64,000 bases of DNA from Zanthoxylum bungeanum. Lineage: Eukaryota; Streptophyta; Magnoliopsida; Sapindales; Rutaceae. The notes under the pieces were generated by a model that was given only the letters and a program-made list of their open reading frames with translations, did not search any database and was not told where the DNA came from. A program made the position numbers and the translations under genes. Every line of letters begins with the position of its first letter. The first letter of the stretch is position 1. This document shows, in pieces, positions 1 through 9,158 of this stretch. The stretch spans positions 310,001 to 374,000 of the forward strand of contig SKCR01033448.1 in assembly GCA_019454045.1 (NCBI GenBank), in the 5' to 3' direction.

Positions 1-700
1 TCAGGAATTTGACCCCATGGAGTGTCAACAGCTTCGAGCAGTTGAGGAGATCCTTTGCACGGTATTTCAAAGGGACATGTGTACCAAGAAAGACGATGGG
101 GTCGAGCAGTTAAGGAAGCTCTCAGGGTCTGGAATTGTGGTCCCACATACGGATCTAAGAGATACCAGATTATGTTGCGGCTTTGGAACAAGCAATAGAG
201 TTTGTGTTAATGGAGGAAGAAGAGAAGATTGCCTGAGGAGGAGGCACCCAGAGGACCAAAATACTCAGGCTGGAAAGTCGGCGGGATGTGGTTAGAGACA
301 TGAAGAGACCGGTCCCGAGGCATAAGAAGTTCAAGCCGGTGCCTCCGAGTAATCAAGTACATGAGAAAAGGCCGCCTGCCCTGGTCAACCTCGTTACCGG
401 AGGAACAGTGTACACCCCAATCAACAGACCATTGGCCCAGATAGTTTATAAGGTCCAAGATAAATGCATATTGACAGAGCCCCGAGGAAGTTTCTGAATG
501 AGAAGAAATACAATTGGTCTTATTGTATACACCATAATGCAAATGGGCACACCACATAGTGATGTAGAGACCTACGGAAGCAGATGGAAGACTTAGAAAA
601 AATGGCTATATGAGCGAGTACATAGACCAAGTGGCTACGGAGGTCGACCAGCGCTGATAGCGAATGCCGTTGGGTTGGGTATTTGGAATGATGAGGTGCT
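1..700 (+). pseudogene. Ty3/gypsy gag relic (Tat-like), C-terminal part with zinc knuckle
   Basis: Short overlapping open stretches (17-295, 288-497 and their continuation) read as the end of a plant gypsy Gag. About 508-600 encodes Y-C-I-H-H-N-A-N-G-H-T-T followed by a Cys and a charged stretch (RDLRKQMEDL). This is the C-x2-H/C-x4-H-x4-C type knuckle plus Lys/Glu-rich tail found in Tat/Retand-type Gag proteins. Stops (tag, tga) interrupt the knuckle itself, so it is dead. It has the same orientation as the LTR at 2759-3703 and is probably part of one decayed element whose protease and pol are missing. Lineage is inferred from the knuckle pattern only. Confidence 0.65.
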
Positions 701-880
701 AATGAGATATTTTCGATAGAGTCTCTCTTAAAATGACCCGCAAAGAGTTGTAAGATAGACAATATATCACAAGAATATGAGTAAAATTCTTCCATTCTCA
801 GATAAAAACTTGTTTATCCATGCTTGCTTATTGTGTGTGTTTAATGGCTCGCGTCTGCTTTTTACCGCCGAGGCCTCAGC

Positions 881-1285
881 ATTCTACACCATCGGGTATG
901 CCGACCTCGTGGAGGGAGAATGTCCCTGTGGCGTCTGACCATCCCATTTTATACCATCGGGTATACCGACCTCGAGGAGGGAGAATGCCCTCATGGCATC
1001 TGGCTATCATATTATATACCATCGGGTATACCGATCTCAGGGAGGGAGCATGCCCCCTTGTCGTCTGGCCATCCCATTCTGTACCATTGGGTATGCCGAC
1101 CTCAGGAAGGGAAAAATCCCTCATAACGTCTGGCCATCCCATTCTATACCATCAGATATGCCGACCTCAGGGAAGGAGAGTGCCCCATGGCGTCTGGCCA
1201 TCCCATTCTATACCACCGGGTATGCCGACCTCGGGGAGGGAGAATGCCCACGTGGCATCTGGCCATCCCATTCTATAGACTTGGC
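881..1285. repeat. 65-bp minisatellite, about six copies
   Basis: The phrase ACCATCGGGTATGCCGACCTC recurs with start points near 891, 956, 1021, 1086, 1151 and 1215, a regular 65-bp spacing (the last is 64). A degenerate seventh start is near 1275. Units also share GGGAGAATGCCC and CTGGCCATCCCATTCTATACC. Several overlapping open frames on both strands here are by-products of the repeat. The array lies in the noncoding part of the decayed gypsy element, between the gag relic and the 3' LTR. Confidence 0.9.
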
Positions 1286-1335
1286 TATGCAAACGTTCAT
1301 TTTTGGCTCGGGATCAGTTTACGTCCCGCCGAGGC

Positions 1336-2306
1336 TAGGGGTGAGCAAAACCGATTTCGGTTCCGGTTCCGCATGAAGCCGGAACCTACTCGGAAAAAAT
1401 CGATTCCTAATTAAGTGGAATCGGAACCTACCTAATTAAATAGGGTACCCTATTATTCGGTTCCAATTCAGTTCCGGTCCGGTTCCGAATTACCCTATTT
1501 ATATAACATTGTCATTTAATAGCAAGTAACTGAGTACACAAGATTAATATTGTCTGGTCTTAGCATGGATTCTAACCCACGGGAGAAGCTTGTTGTTATG
1601 TTAGATTATCTTCGTATGTAAACTAAATTTGTTCACACATACGAGATTAGCCGCGCAATGCAATTTAGTTTAATTATTTGAGTTCAATGTGAATTATTGA
1701 TGGTGATATTATACATAATCTTGGATTTGTATGTCAAAATGCCAAAGTAAAGAGAAATGAATAGTTATATTAAACAGCTCACGAGGTTCCAGTAAGTTAA
1801 ACTAAAATGCATAAATCGTGTATTTGGTAAAATAGCGAATTGATGTTCTATCATCTATATATGCTAAATTTAAGAACTCACGGAGAGACAAGGAAGAGTA
1901 ATACTAGGAATAGGATGATGGCCTTCTCCAATCCTAATACTAATTAATACGCACAACTGGTTGGTGGAATTGCTGCATATTATTTATCCATAGCCTCAAT
2001 AAGTTTGTTTGCTATAGAACCAGCATAAACAGAAGAGCCTTTATAAATCTGAAAGAGGAAAAAAAAAAAAGAAGATATGCAATCAAAATCGGGTATCAAA
2101 TCTGGTTCTCAAATGCGGTTCCGATTCCAGTTTTATGGTTCGGTTCCAGTTCCGATTATCTGGAACCGGAACCATACCGATTACAACCGGTTCCTTATAT
2201 TTGGAACCGGAACTGGACCGGTTACAACCGGTTCCGGTTCCAAATCCGGATTTCCGGTCCGATTCCAACCGGTTCTGGGTAGACTCGGAACTGATGCTCA
2301 CCCCTA
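1336..2306. mobile_element. Non-autonomous hAT-type MITE (971 bp)
   Basis: Terminal inverted repeats TAGGGGTGAGCA at both ends are flanked by a perfect 8-bp target-site duplication GCCGAGGC (1328-1335 and 2307-2314). This is the hAT signature. Both arms (about 1350-1500 and 2090-2290) are dense in GGTTCCG / CGGAACC subterminal motifs, and the centre is AT-rich without coding capacity. Inserted into the gypsy element's noncoding region. The ORFs on both strands at 2077-2497 are artefacts of the GGTTCC repeats. Confidence 0.93.
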
Positions 2307-2758
2307 GCCGAGGCCTTATTAACTTTATTGGCATTGGGTCAGAGTTTCTCCCCCATGGCCAAGTGTTGAGTGGAACAAGGACGGATCTTTCCCTTATGAC
2401 CAAGTTATTTCATCGGCTCAGGTCTGGGTTACGTCATGCCAAGGTCCTATTACTGTGTGATGGCGCAATGAGGTTTCATTACATTGCTGCCAGTTGACTT
2501 GTGATTGCTCAGGGTCAGAGTTTCTCCCCCGAGGCCTTGTTACTCTAATGATAGCCCGATGAGGTGAGTTTTCCCTCGTGACATGTTTTATATTTTTTTA
2601 CAGATCCTCGCAGATCATATCCCTTTGGGATGATAGCGTATCAAGAACATGGATCGGCCCGAGGATGCCAAGTCAGTCTACGGCTTCATGCACCACCATC
2701 TTTTTATAGTTCCTGACACCAATTCGTTACTCGTTGATATCGAGAACTAGGGGACAGA
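2307..2758 (+). other. Gypsy internal noncoding region and polypurine tract
   Basis: No coding potential was recognised. The segment continues the minisatellite-bearing gypsy noncoding DNA; the phrase GGGTCAGAGTTTCTCCCC occurs twice (about 2336 and 2513). It ends in a purine-rich tract (ACTAGGGGACAGA, about 2746-2758) directly abutting the TG of the LTR, where a plus-strand priming polypurine tract belongs. Confidence 0.55.
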
Positions 2759-3703
2759 TGTTGATGGTGGTTTTCGGTCCCCAAGAAGTCAGAACCTCGA
2801 GGAAGGATATACATGGATTTTCACTTCCTAGATAAGGGACCCATGCCCAGGTAGCAGAGACGTCTGACCCAACAAAGAGACCGAACTTGTTTGCGTTTCA
2901 TGCCCAACCCAAAGTGGTCAATGACTGTCGACCCGACCTGATGAGAAGATATCAGATTCGACAATGTGAGTATCTGTGAAGGCCGATCCGAGGTGGTCCA
3001 TCATTAACGACCAGACCTGATGGCTCAGTAGGTCAGGACAATTGTTTCTTCTGTCTCCTGACCTAGTAGGGTAGGCCGAAGTCGTAATAATGGTATGATC
3101 ATGATCAAATGACGTAAGCCCTACATGGGAACTTACACATTTCAAAGAGGTCTGACATGACAGATTACAGACTTGAGGTAACATGTAGCAGATGATATAA
3201 TAGCTTGGTTTAAATAGATATCAGGTGACAGAGTTACTTTCGGCAGAGCAGTTGGGGAAGAGAGATATCACATTGATGGTAAATTCACGTGGCTGACGTC
3301 ACGAGGATAATGTAATAATAGAATTTGCCCTAGTATATAAAGGGGTTGAGAATTTATTGTAAGAGGTTAGCCAAATTCAGTCACGTATAACTTGTAATAG
3401 AGAGCAAAAAGCTTAAGTGTAAGAGTGAGCTTGTAAGAGGTCAGTCAGCCGAGCTTGAGAGATAGACAAGTCAGACATACTCGACCATGTTATAAAAACT
3501 TCATTTTTCCCGTGTGCTCGTGGACGTAGGTTGGATCCATTCCGCCGAATTACGTTAAACCCTCTGTCTATTCTGTGTGTTTTCTCGTCTTTTTGCTAAG
3601 TTTGCCTTTAGTCCCCAAACCAAACAAATTCACAGTTGATGGAGGATTGTTCGAGGAGTGAATTTTCCCGATTTATCCCTGGAACTAAAATCAGCCGCGA
3701 ACA
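2759..3703 (+). mobile_element. 3' LTR of the Ty3/gypsy element (945 bp)
   Basis: Begins TGTTGATGGTGG after a polypurine tract and ends GCCGCGAACA, giving TG...CA ends. The same LTR family occurs reversed at 26082-26932: the terminal 150 bp, including TTTGGTTTGGGG and the GACAGAG...GTGTGTTTTCTCGTC stretch, correspond. With the gag relic upstream on the same strand this is the 3' LTR of a broken element rather than a solo LTR; no 5' partner lies in the window. Confidence 0.85.
3334..3342 (+). promoter_or_regulatory. TATA box in gypsy LTR
   Basis: TATATAAAG in the context CCTAGTATATAAAGGGGTTGAG. The matching position in the reversed solo LTR (about 26436-26450) keeps CCTAGTATATAAATGGGTTGAG on the minus strand. 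Conservation between two dispersed copies supports it as the LTR core promoter. Confidence 0.7.
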
Positions 3704-4093
3704 AAGTTATTATACCAAATCTTATGCTATCAAAGAAGACAATATATTCATCTCCTACTCTAAATCAAGTAACACACGTTTTGAATAGGCTTGAAATCTA
3801 CGTGATATGTGAAAATTACTAAATGTGCAATCAAGGGTTAATAATTACTAAAGTCAGGAAATTTAGGTGTTTAATAGGTGATTTTAAAAGGTAATAGGCT
3901 TTTTATTTATTAGGTCTAGAATTTATTTTTTTGCGTGTGATGTATGATTGTCTTTGAAACAGTCCATATATGCGGTTGATTATGCAACAAAATTATGACC
4001 CAAAAATTAAAATAATATTTTGATTTTTAAATATATAATAAGACTTTTATATTTTTCTCATTTATCGGTAAATATTCTATTTTAAAGACTTGT
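3704..4093. other. AT-rich spacer, nothing recognised
   Basis: About 390 bases between the gypsy LTR and the hAT target site. No ORF of note, no terminal repeats, no RNA-gene signature. Probably old intergenic or decayed transposon DNA. Confidence 0.5.
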
Positions 4094-4360
4094 GTATGAC
4101 CCAGTGGCGGATGTAGTAAGGGGCGAGTGGGGGCAGTTGCCCCCACTGGCCCCACAAAAGTTAATAATTTTTTTATTTTTTTTTTAAATTTATTATATAT
4201 ATATATATATATATTTTACAAAAATCAATTTCCCCAAAAGCCAATTACAAAACCTCACTCATTAGCTTCAATTTGTAACATTGGTTCAAACTAAAAAGGA
4301 TAAGGTATATCTATTAATTTACTTACTTTTGATATTATTTTGACTTTATAGGTTGTCATT

Positions 4361-4538
4361 GTCACTGTAACGAGAGTATTTTCAGCTATAAATATTGTGA
4401 AGACTAGACTACGTAATATGATGGAAGATTAATGAATGAGTGATAATTTAGTTACATATATAGAAAAATATGTATTTTGGAACAATGATAATGAAACTAT
4501 CATGTAAGGTTTCCAAAATATGAAACCACGTCGTGGAC
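4361..4538 (+). pseudogene. hAT transposase, C-terminal dimerisation domain relic
   Basis: Read in one frame, this encodes TRVFSAINIVKTRLRNMMED, two stops, then MSDNLVTYIEKYVFW and GFQNMKPRRG. This pattern (RxFSAxxIVKTRLRNxM...D.LVxYIE...F..MKxRR) is the C-terminal hAT dimerisation region of plant zinc-finger-MYM-like (Tip100-type) transposases. Three in-frame stops and the loss of everything upstream make it non-functional. The copy is broken by the MITE at 4539, just after the arginine pair. Family assignment is from motif recognition. Confidence 0.75.
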
Positions 4539-5004
4539 TAGGGATGGCAGGCAGACCCGGATCTGCATGGACCAGGACGATCCGGGTCCGGGTAGACCCG
4601 AGTCCGTGATTAAAATATCCGGACGTGGGTCTTAAAAATTAGGACCTAGGTGAATCCGATTCGCACCCGGGATCACATGGGTCCCCAAAAAATAATAATA
4701 ATAAAATATAATAAATTAAAATATAATAAAAAATACAAAAAAAAATATGCATATAAAAAATAGATAACAGACTATAATTAAAAATTATAAAAGAATTGAA
4801 ATAAAACTAATAAATTTGACAAAATATAAATCTAAATATAAAAAAAAAATACAATTAAAAATTTTAAAAATAAAATAAATAAAAAAACGGGTATCCGGAT
4901 CTGGACCGGGTAGACCCGGGTCTGAACCCATGTATATTTACCCGGGTCCGGACCCAGGGCAATGAAAATGCTTCCGGATCCGGATCCGAATTTTGTCATC
5001 CCTA
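4539..5004. mobile_element. hAT-type MITE nested in hAT relic (466 bp)
   Basis: Ends TAGGGATGGCAGG... and ...TTTTGTCATCCCTA form TIRs (TAGGGATGRCA). They are flanked by a perfect 8-bp duplication TCGTGGAC (4531-4538, 5005-5012). GC-rich arms rich in CCGGATCC / GGGTCCGG / GGTAGACCCGG surround an AT-rich core. No coding capacity. Inserted into the older hAT relic. Confidence 0.93.
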
Positions 5005-5261
5005 TCGTGGACAGTTGTAATGTATAAAATATTCACATTTTAATATAAATATAAATATTTTGTATGTTTTTTTTATTTATATTTAGTATTCATAATTTTG
5101 CCCCCACTGACTTGGTTTTCTGGATACGCCACTGGTATGACCCATCAAATTCAGGACAATTTTGGGCTGCCCCGATGTTAGCTAGACATCTGAAATTGAA
5201 TCAACAGTTTTAACTATAATGTGTTAGTTATAATGAAATTTTATATCTCCAATGAGTGTGG

Positions 5262-5427
5262 TAAATGGCTTAAAACTTGATTGTCAGGTTCTGGATTTGT
5301 GTCCAGATGGTGTATTTCTTATAAGAGTCTGAGATAGTCAGAGATAGTCAGAGATTTTATCTGCCATACTCAAGTCGGGATTAGATGGTTTGGCGGCGGG
5401 AGTTCCAATGTTTTCAAAAAAAAAAAT
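5262..5427 (+). mobile_element. Degenerate tRNA-derived SINE copy
   Basis: The 3' half (TTCTTATAAGAGTCTGAGATAG ... GGGATTAGATGGTTTGGCGGCGGGAGTTCCAATGTTTTC, then an A-run) matches the SINE family at 59924-60109 and 63020-63197. The 5' tRNA-like part is badly eroded and the B box is no longer recognisable. The internal AGTCAGAGAT string is triplicated. No clear target duplication. Confidence 0.6.
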
Positions 5428-5635
5428 TGTATATTATACGAGAACCTTATCTTAAAGAAAGTTAAAAGCTACATGAGAAGAAAATTAGTTAACTACTAAT
5501 TCCAATTAATAGACTTATAAAATATTAGTGACCCTAAAAAAGCCTAGGCTTAAGAACGGTGATGATGGGTTAGTAGATTACCTGAAGTTAATAATATCAG
5601 TAATGCAGAATAAAGAATTAAATAGGTATGATTAG

Positions 5636-6082
5636 TGTTGAATTTAGTCGCAAAATTCGTTCGTCAAGCACATCAACCAATCAATCAAGAAGCAAGATTT
5701 TACCGTGGTTCGCCGGAAAAATTCCCGACTACATCCACGTTGAACTCCAGAACAAGGAGCTCGCTGCACTAATCACTTTCAAGATTACACAAGAATCTTG
5801 AATCCGTTTACAAATATTAATCTCCCCAAATCACTCAATAAACCATAATCTCTAAAAGTGTCAATCTCTCAAATTACCAATTGAAGATTACACTAACTTG
5901 GACTAGGAACAAGGCTTAACACTTAGCCAAAAATTAGGAGAAAAATATTAATGAAAAACATTCTCTAATTCTCAACCTAAGCACCCTTTATATATGATTG
6001 GCAAATTGAAGTAATTGGGACAACGGCAAGGATTGCGCCACGTGTCCCTTATCCAACAGATGATAAGGCTTCACATTTTACA
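5636..6082 (-). repeat. Copia 1 3' LTR (447 bp)
   Basis: Begins TGTTGAATTT and ends CACATTTTACA on the plus strand, so TG...CA on the element strand. The adjoining ATCTCCACCTT (6083-6093) is the polypurine tract in reverse complement. Nearly identical to 20967-21379 up to CACGTGTCC. Confidence 0.92.
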
Positions 6083-6242
6083 ATCTCCACCTTGAAGCCC
6101 AAAAACATCCATCACTCCCAATCATACACAAGGACACATTAAGGTCAAGATAGCACAGCAAACTCACCTACTTCCATCATCGTTCATGTCGGCTGCAAGA
6201 TCAGCCAACCCCCACATGCAACAGCTTCATGCAGTGGGAGAG

Positions 6243-8289
6243 TGATGAGTGGTAAATCTATCACTATTTCCCACTCATTCAACCTAATATTTTGTATAGT
6301 TTCTTGAGTTTTGTGAATATTTTGATTTGTTTTGTGTTATTTTATAGATAAATAAAGTTTCAGGACATTCTGGAGGTGTGATTTGGGCCAAAACAGTGAA
6401 AATTGGACGAAAAGGGCATTTTGGTAATTTCTCGCGTTGCGACGGCAAGACCTTTCGCGTCGCGACGTCTAACATGCGTCGAAAGGTGCTAACGTGCGCC
6501 GGGTCCACAAATCAGAATCTGATAAAAGTTTGACTTTGCTAACATGCGCTGTGCCACGTGTCACCATCACAGCCGATCTGCTAACATGCGCCGTGCCACG
6601 TGTCAGCATCCTACGGTGCCGATAGTCTCTTTCCCACGTGTCGCCACGTCACCGCCACGTCAGCGCCACGTCAGCATCAATCATTGAGTATCTAATCCTT
6701 ATCTGACACGTGGCGGATAAGAATCTCATCGACCAATCAGAAGCCGCCACGTGTCACAATAATTGAAGCCCAACCACCTCGCCACGTGTCACCTTATCAG
6801 CTTATCCAGAATCTTCAAACCGGCGAACCAGATCGTGCCACGTCGACAAAAGCTGGCGCGTAGCGACGCTGGAAGCCCACCGAGGCCTATAAATTGAGCT
6901 CGAGATTTCAGAATTCATGGCACCACTCTCTCTCTTATATTCTATATCTAAAGAGAGAGTTTCTCTCTCTACTTTCTTTTAGTTTTTAGTTTTTTTTTAG
7001 TTGTTAGTTTTGTAATTAATTTTAATTACGTTTATAAAATAGTAATTAATTTTTACTTTTTACAGTTTTTACTATTTACCATGAGGAGGTAACTTCCCCA
7101 GCTAGGGTGAAAGGTAATTCTTTTACTATGCTATTTAGATTAATCTCCCTTAAAAATAATATATTCACTATTTAAAATATTGACTTAAAAAGGATACCGC
7201 CAGATTGGTCGGTTGGTAATTCATTTTAATCTGGTTTAAACCTAACTAATAAAGGATACAGCCAGATTGGTCGGTTGTAATTTATTTGGTTCCGCCTTTA
7301 TGGCTGGTTTATGGACAAATATTACCGCCTTAATGGCTGGTTGGACTTAATTTGATTAATCAGGATACCGCCTATATGGCTGGTTGGAAAAAATCACAAG
7401 TTTATATATTATTTTATGGGAGATATCTAAATTAGTAGTAGTAAAAGTAATTCTTTTACCTTAGCATTTTATTTTATTGTAATTTACTTTTCAGTATTTA
7501 CTTTACCGCATTTTTACTTTATGTCTTTTATTTTCAAGTTTTTATTAGCCCTAGTTATGTGTTGTAACTAAATTAGTTATCGGGGTTGTGATGACTTTTA
7601 ATATCACCGTTTTATAAGGGTTAGATTATAGCTTGGGTAAATAAAGGTTATTTATTGAGTCTTAATTTTAATGCTTTTTCATTAACTGGTCATTAATAAA
7701 ATTGATCTGGTAAATCTAAAATGAACTAGACATAGGGATTTTAGGTTTCAGCCTTAGACTCAATAGCCCACGATCTTCCTTGAGGATAGATAACCCTTTA
7801 ATAGATTTCCTTACAGGATAGGATATACTGTCGGGGGGGGGGGTTATCCATAATTGGAACTTAAACTTAATGAATCCAGATAATTTGGTTGACATAGACA
7901 TATGGTTCAATTGGGTTAAACTGGGTATTATTTGTGTCTGACCATCGACAGAGGCTTACACATAATTTAGTGTTCCAGGTTAATAAATCAATATATTACC
8001 CAACTTTAAGATAATCACTTCATCTTTAAAATGATATTTGAAGAAATCACAACCATAGATAGTTTTTAATATTGAATTTTCTTAAAACCTATTTTCGACA
8101 ATTTTATTTACTTGCTTTTAAATTTAGAATGGTCACTATTTCAAATCAATCAATCAACCTGTTAGATACTAGTAATCATTTGACCTCATAAAATTAATAG
8201 ATTAGATATTAAGTCCTCGTGGATCGATATTTTTATATTAATTGAACGATACGTGCGCTTGCGTTATACGTGTGTGTTTACGCCGGTCA
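6243..8289 (+). repeat. 5' LTR of LOG-bearing Athila-like element (2047 bp)
   Basis: TGATGAGTGG...CGCCGGTCA. Matches the 3' LTR 13796-15957 along its length. It lacks about 120 bp present in the 3' copy around 14150-14280, probably lost between TGCCGACAGTC repeats. U3 holds the CACGTG cluster and TATA box (see 6434-6894). The R-U5 part has repeated CCGCC...GGCTGGTT and CCGCCAGATTGGTCGGTTGG motifs (7195-7390). Confidence 0.95.
6434..6894 (+). promoter_or_regulatory. LTR enhancer/core promoter: G-box/ABRE cluster and TATA
   Basis: Six CACGTG palindromes, five as CCACGTGTC and one as ACACGTGGC, plus four CCACGTC motifs lie between 6550 and 6850, 40-340 bp upstream of TATAAAT (6888-6894). Palindromic GCGTCGCGACGT (6457-6468) and diverged copies (6434-6445, 6858-6869) are also present. 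CACGTGTC and ACGTGGC match plant ABA-response elements/G-boxes bound by bZIP and bHLH factors. Actual induction by ABA or stress is inference. The 3' LTR keeps the arrangement. Confidence 0.7.
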
Positions 8290-8294
8290 AGTTT

Positions 8295-8312
8295 TGGCGC
8301 CGTTGCCGGGGA
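8295..8312 (+). promoter_or_regulatory. Primer binding site (tRNA-Asp type)
   Basis: TGGCGCCGTTGCCGGGGA, five bases after the 5' LTR, is complementary to the 3' end of plant tRNA-Asp and is the PBS commonly used by Athila elements. The 18-base agreement supports the lineage call. Confidence 0.9.
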
Positions 8313-8650
8313 CTTATTTATCTTTTACTATTAGTTTAGGGGTTAGATACGTTACTTGTATCTAATTTTCTTTTACTTATTGATTTTGTTTTCTTGTGTT
8401 TCAGGTTTCAGAAACTTCATAAGACGAACCAGAAGCTTTGAACTATGATCGCTTGACCCAAGAATTGAAAGAACCCTCAGACAGTTGAGAAGGGAAAGAC
8501 GAGAAGGCCAGAAGCTTTAGTCAACATGGAACCTGAACCTTTGAACGTTTGAACCACCCATCCCATTCGAGACAGAACCATTCCGGTGGTTGACAGACTC
8601 ATTTCCTGTATTATACTTCCTCCTTACCAGCAAATGTGTGTGACATCAAA

Positions 8651-9158
8651 ACATGCATTCAGATGATTCAGCAGTCAGTTCAGTTCAGGGGGAATGCAAC
8701 TGAAGATCCTATGCCCACATCAGTAACTTCCTGGAAGTTTACGGCACTTTTAATTACAACCGAGAAGCGGAAGAAGAAGCAATGAGACTGCGAGTTTTCC
8801 ATATTCCTTGAAGGACAGAGTAAAAGCTGGCTACATTCACTACCTGCAGGTTCTATCACAACTTGGAACACTTTAGCCACCAAATTTCTTGCAAAGTACT
8901 TTCCACCAGCCAAAACCGGAAAGCTGAGGAATGACAATTCAATCCTTTGTACAACAAGATTCAGAATCCATCTGCGAAGCTTGGGAAAGGTACAAAGATT
9001 TACTCCGAAAATGTCCTCACCATGAGATTCCAAAATGGCTTCAAGTCCAAACATTCTATAATGGACTTTCTGGAATAATGAGAACCACAATCGATACTGC
9101 TGCTGGAGGAGCCTTGATGGCAAAATAAGAAGATCAAGCCTGGGACCTAATCGAAGAA
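8651..9158 (+). pseudogene. Athila-like Gag, N-terminal part (frameshifted)
   Basis: Translation in shifting frames gives recognisable Athila Gag blocks: ISNFLEVYGTFN, then LRVFHIP, GQSKSWLHSLPAGSITTWN, LATKFLAKYFPPAK and, in frame with the downstream ORF, FVQQDSESICEAWERYKDLLRKCPHH. At least two one-base shifts (near 8815 and 8930) and an in-frame TAA at 9126-9128 separate it from the long ORF starting at 9159. This capsid part would not be made intact from this copy. Confidence 0.8.

Larger units (their letters stand above)
4102..5134 (+). mobile_element. hAT transposon relic
   Basis: TIRs begin CAGTGGCG at the left; the right end ends CGCCACTG. Both are followed inward by a shared GTGGGGGCA block. 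An 8-bp duplication GTATGACC flanks it (4094-4101 and 5135-5142). The interior keeps only the 3' part of a transposase gene (4361-4538) and AT-rich DNA, and a MITE has inserted into it at 4539. Net length without the MITE and its duplication is about 560 bp, so most of the element was deleted before or after insertion. Confidence 0.9.

Noticed and set aside
881..1285. Possible CRISPR-like array from regular spacing
   Set aside because: Whole 65-bp units are repeated without unique spacers, in plant DNA inside a retroelement; it is a minisatellite.
2077..2497. Overlapping ORFs on both strands in the GGTTCC-rich arm
   Set aside because: Low-complexity readings of MITE subterminal repeats (Arg/Phe/Gly/Ser-rich on both strands).
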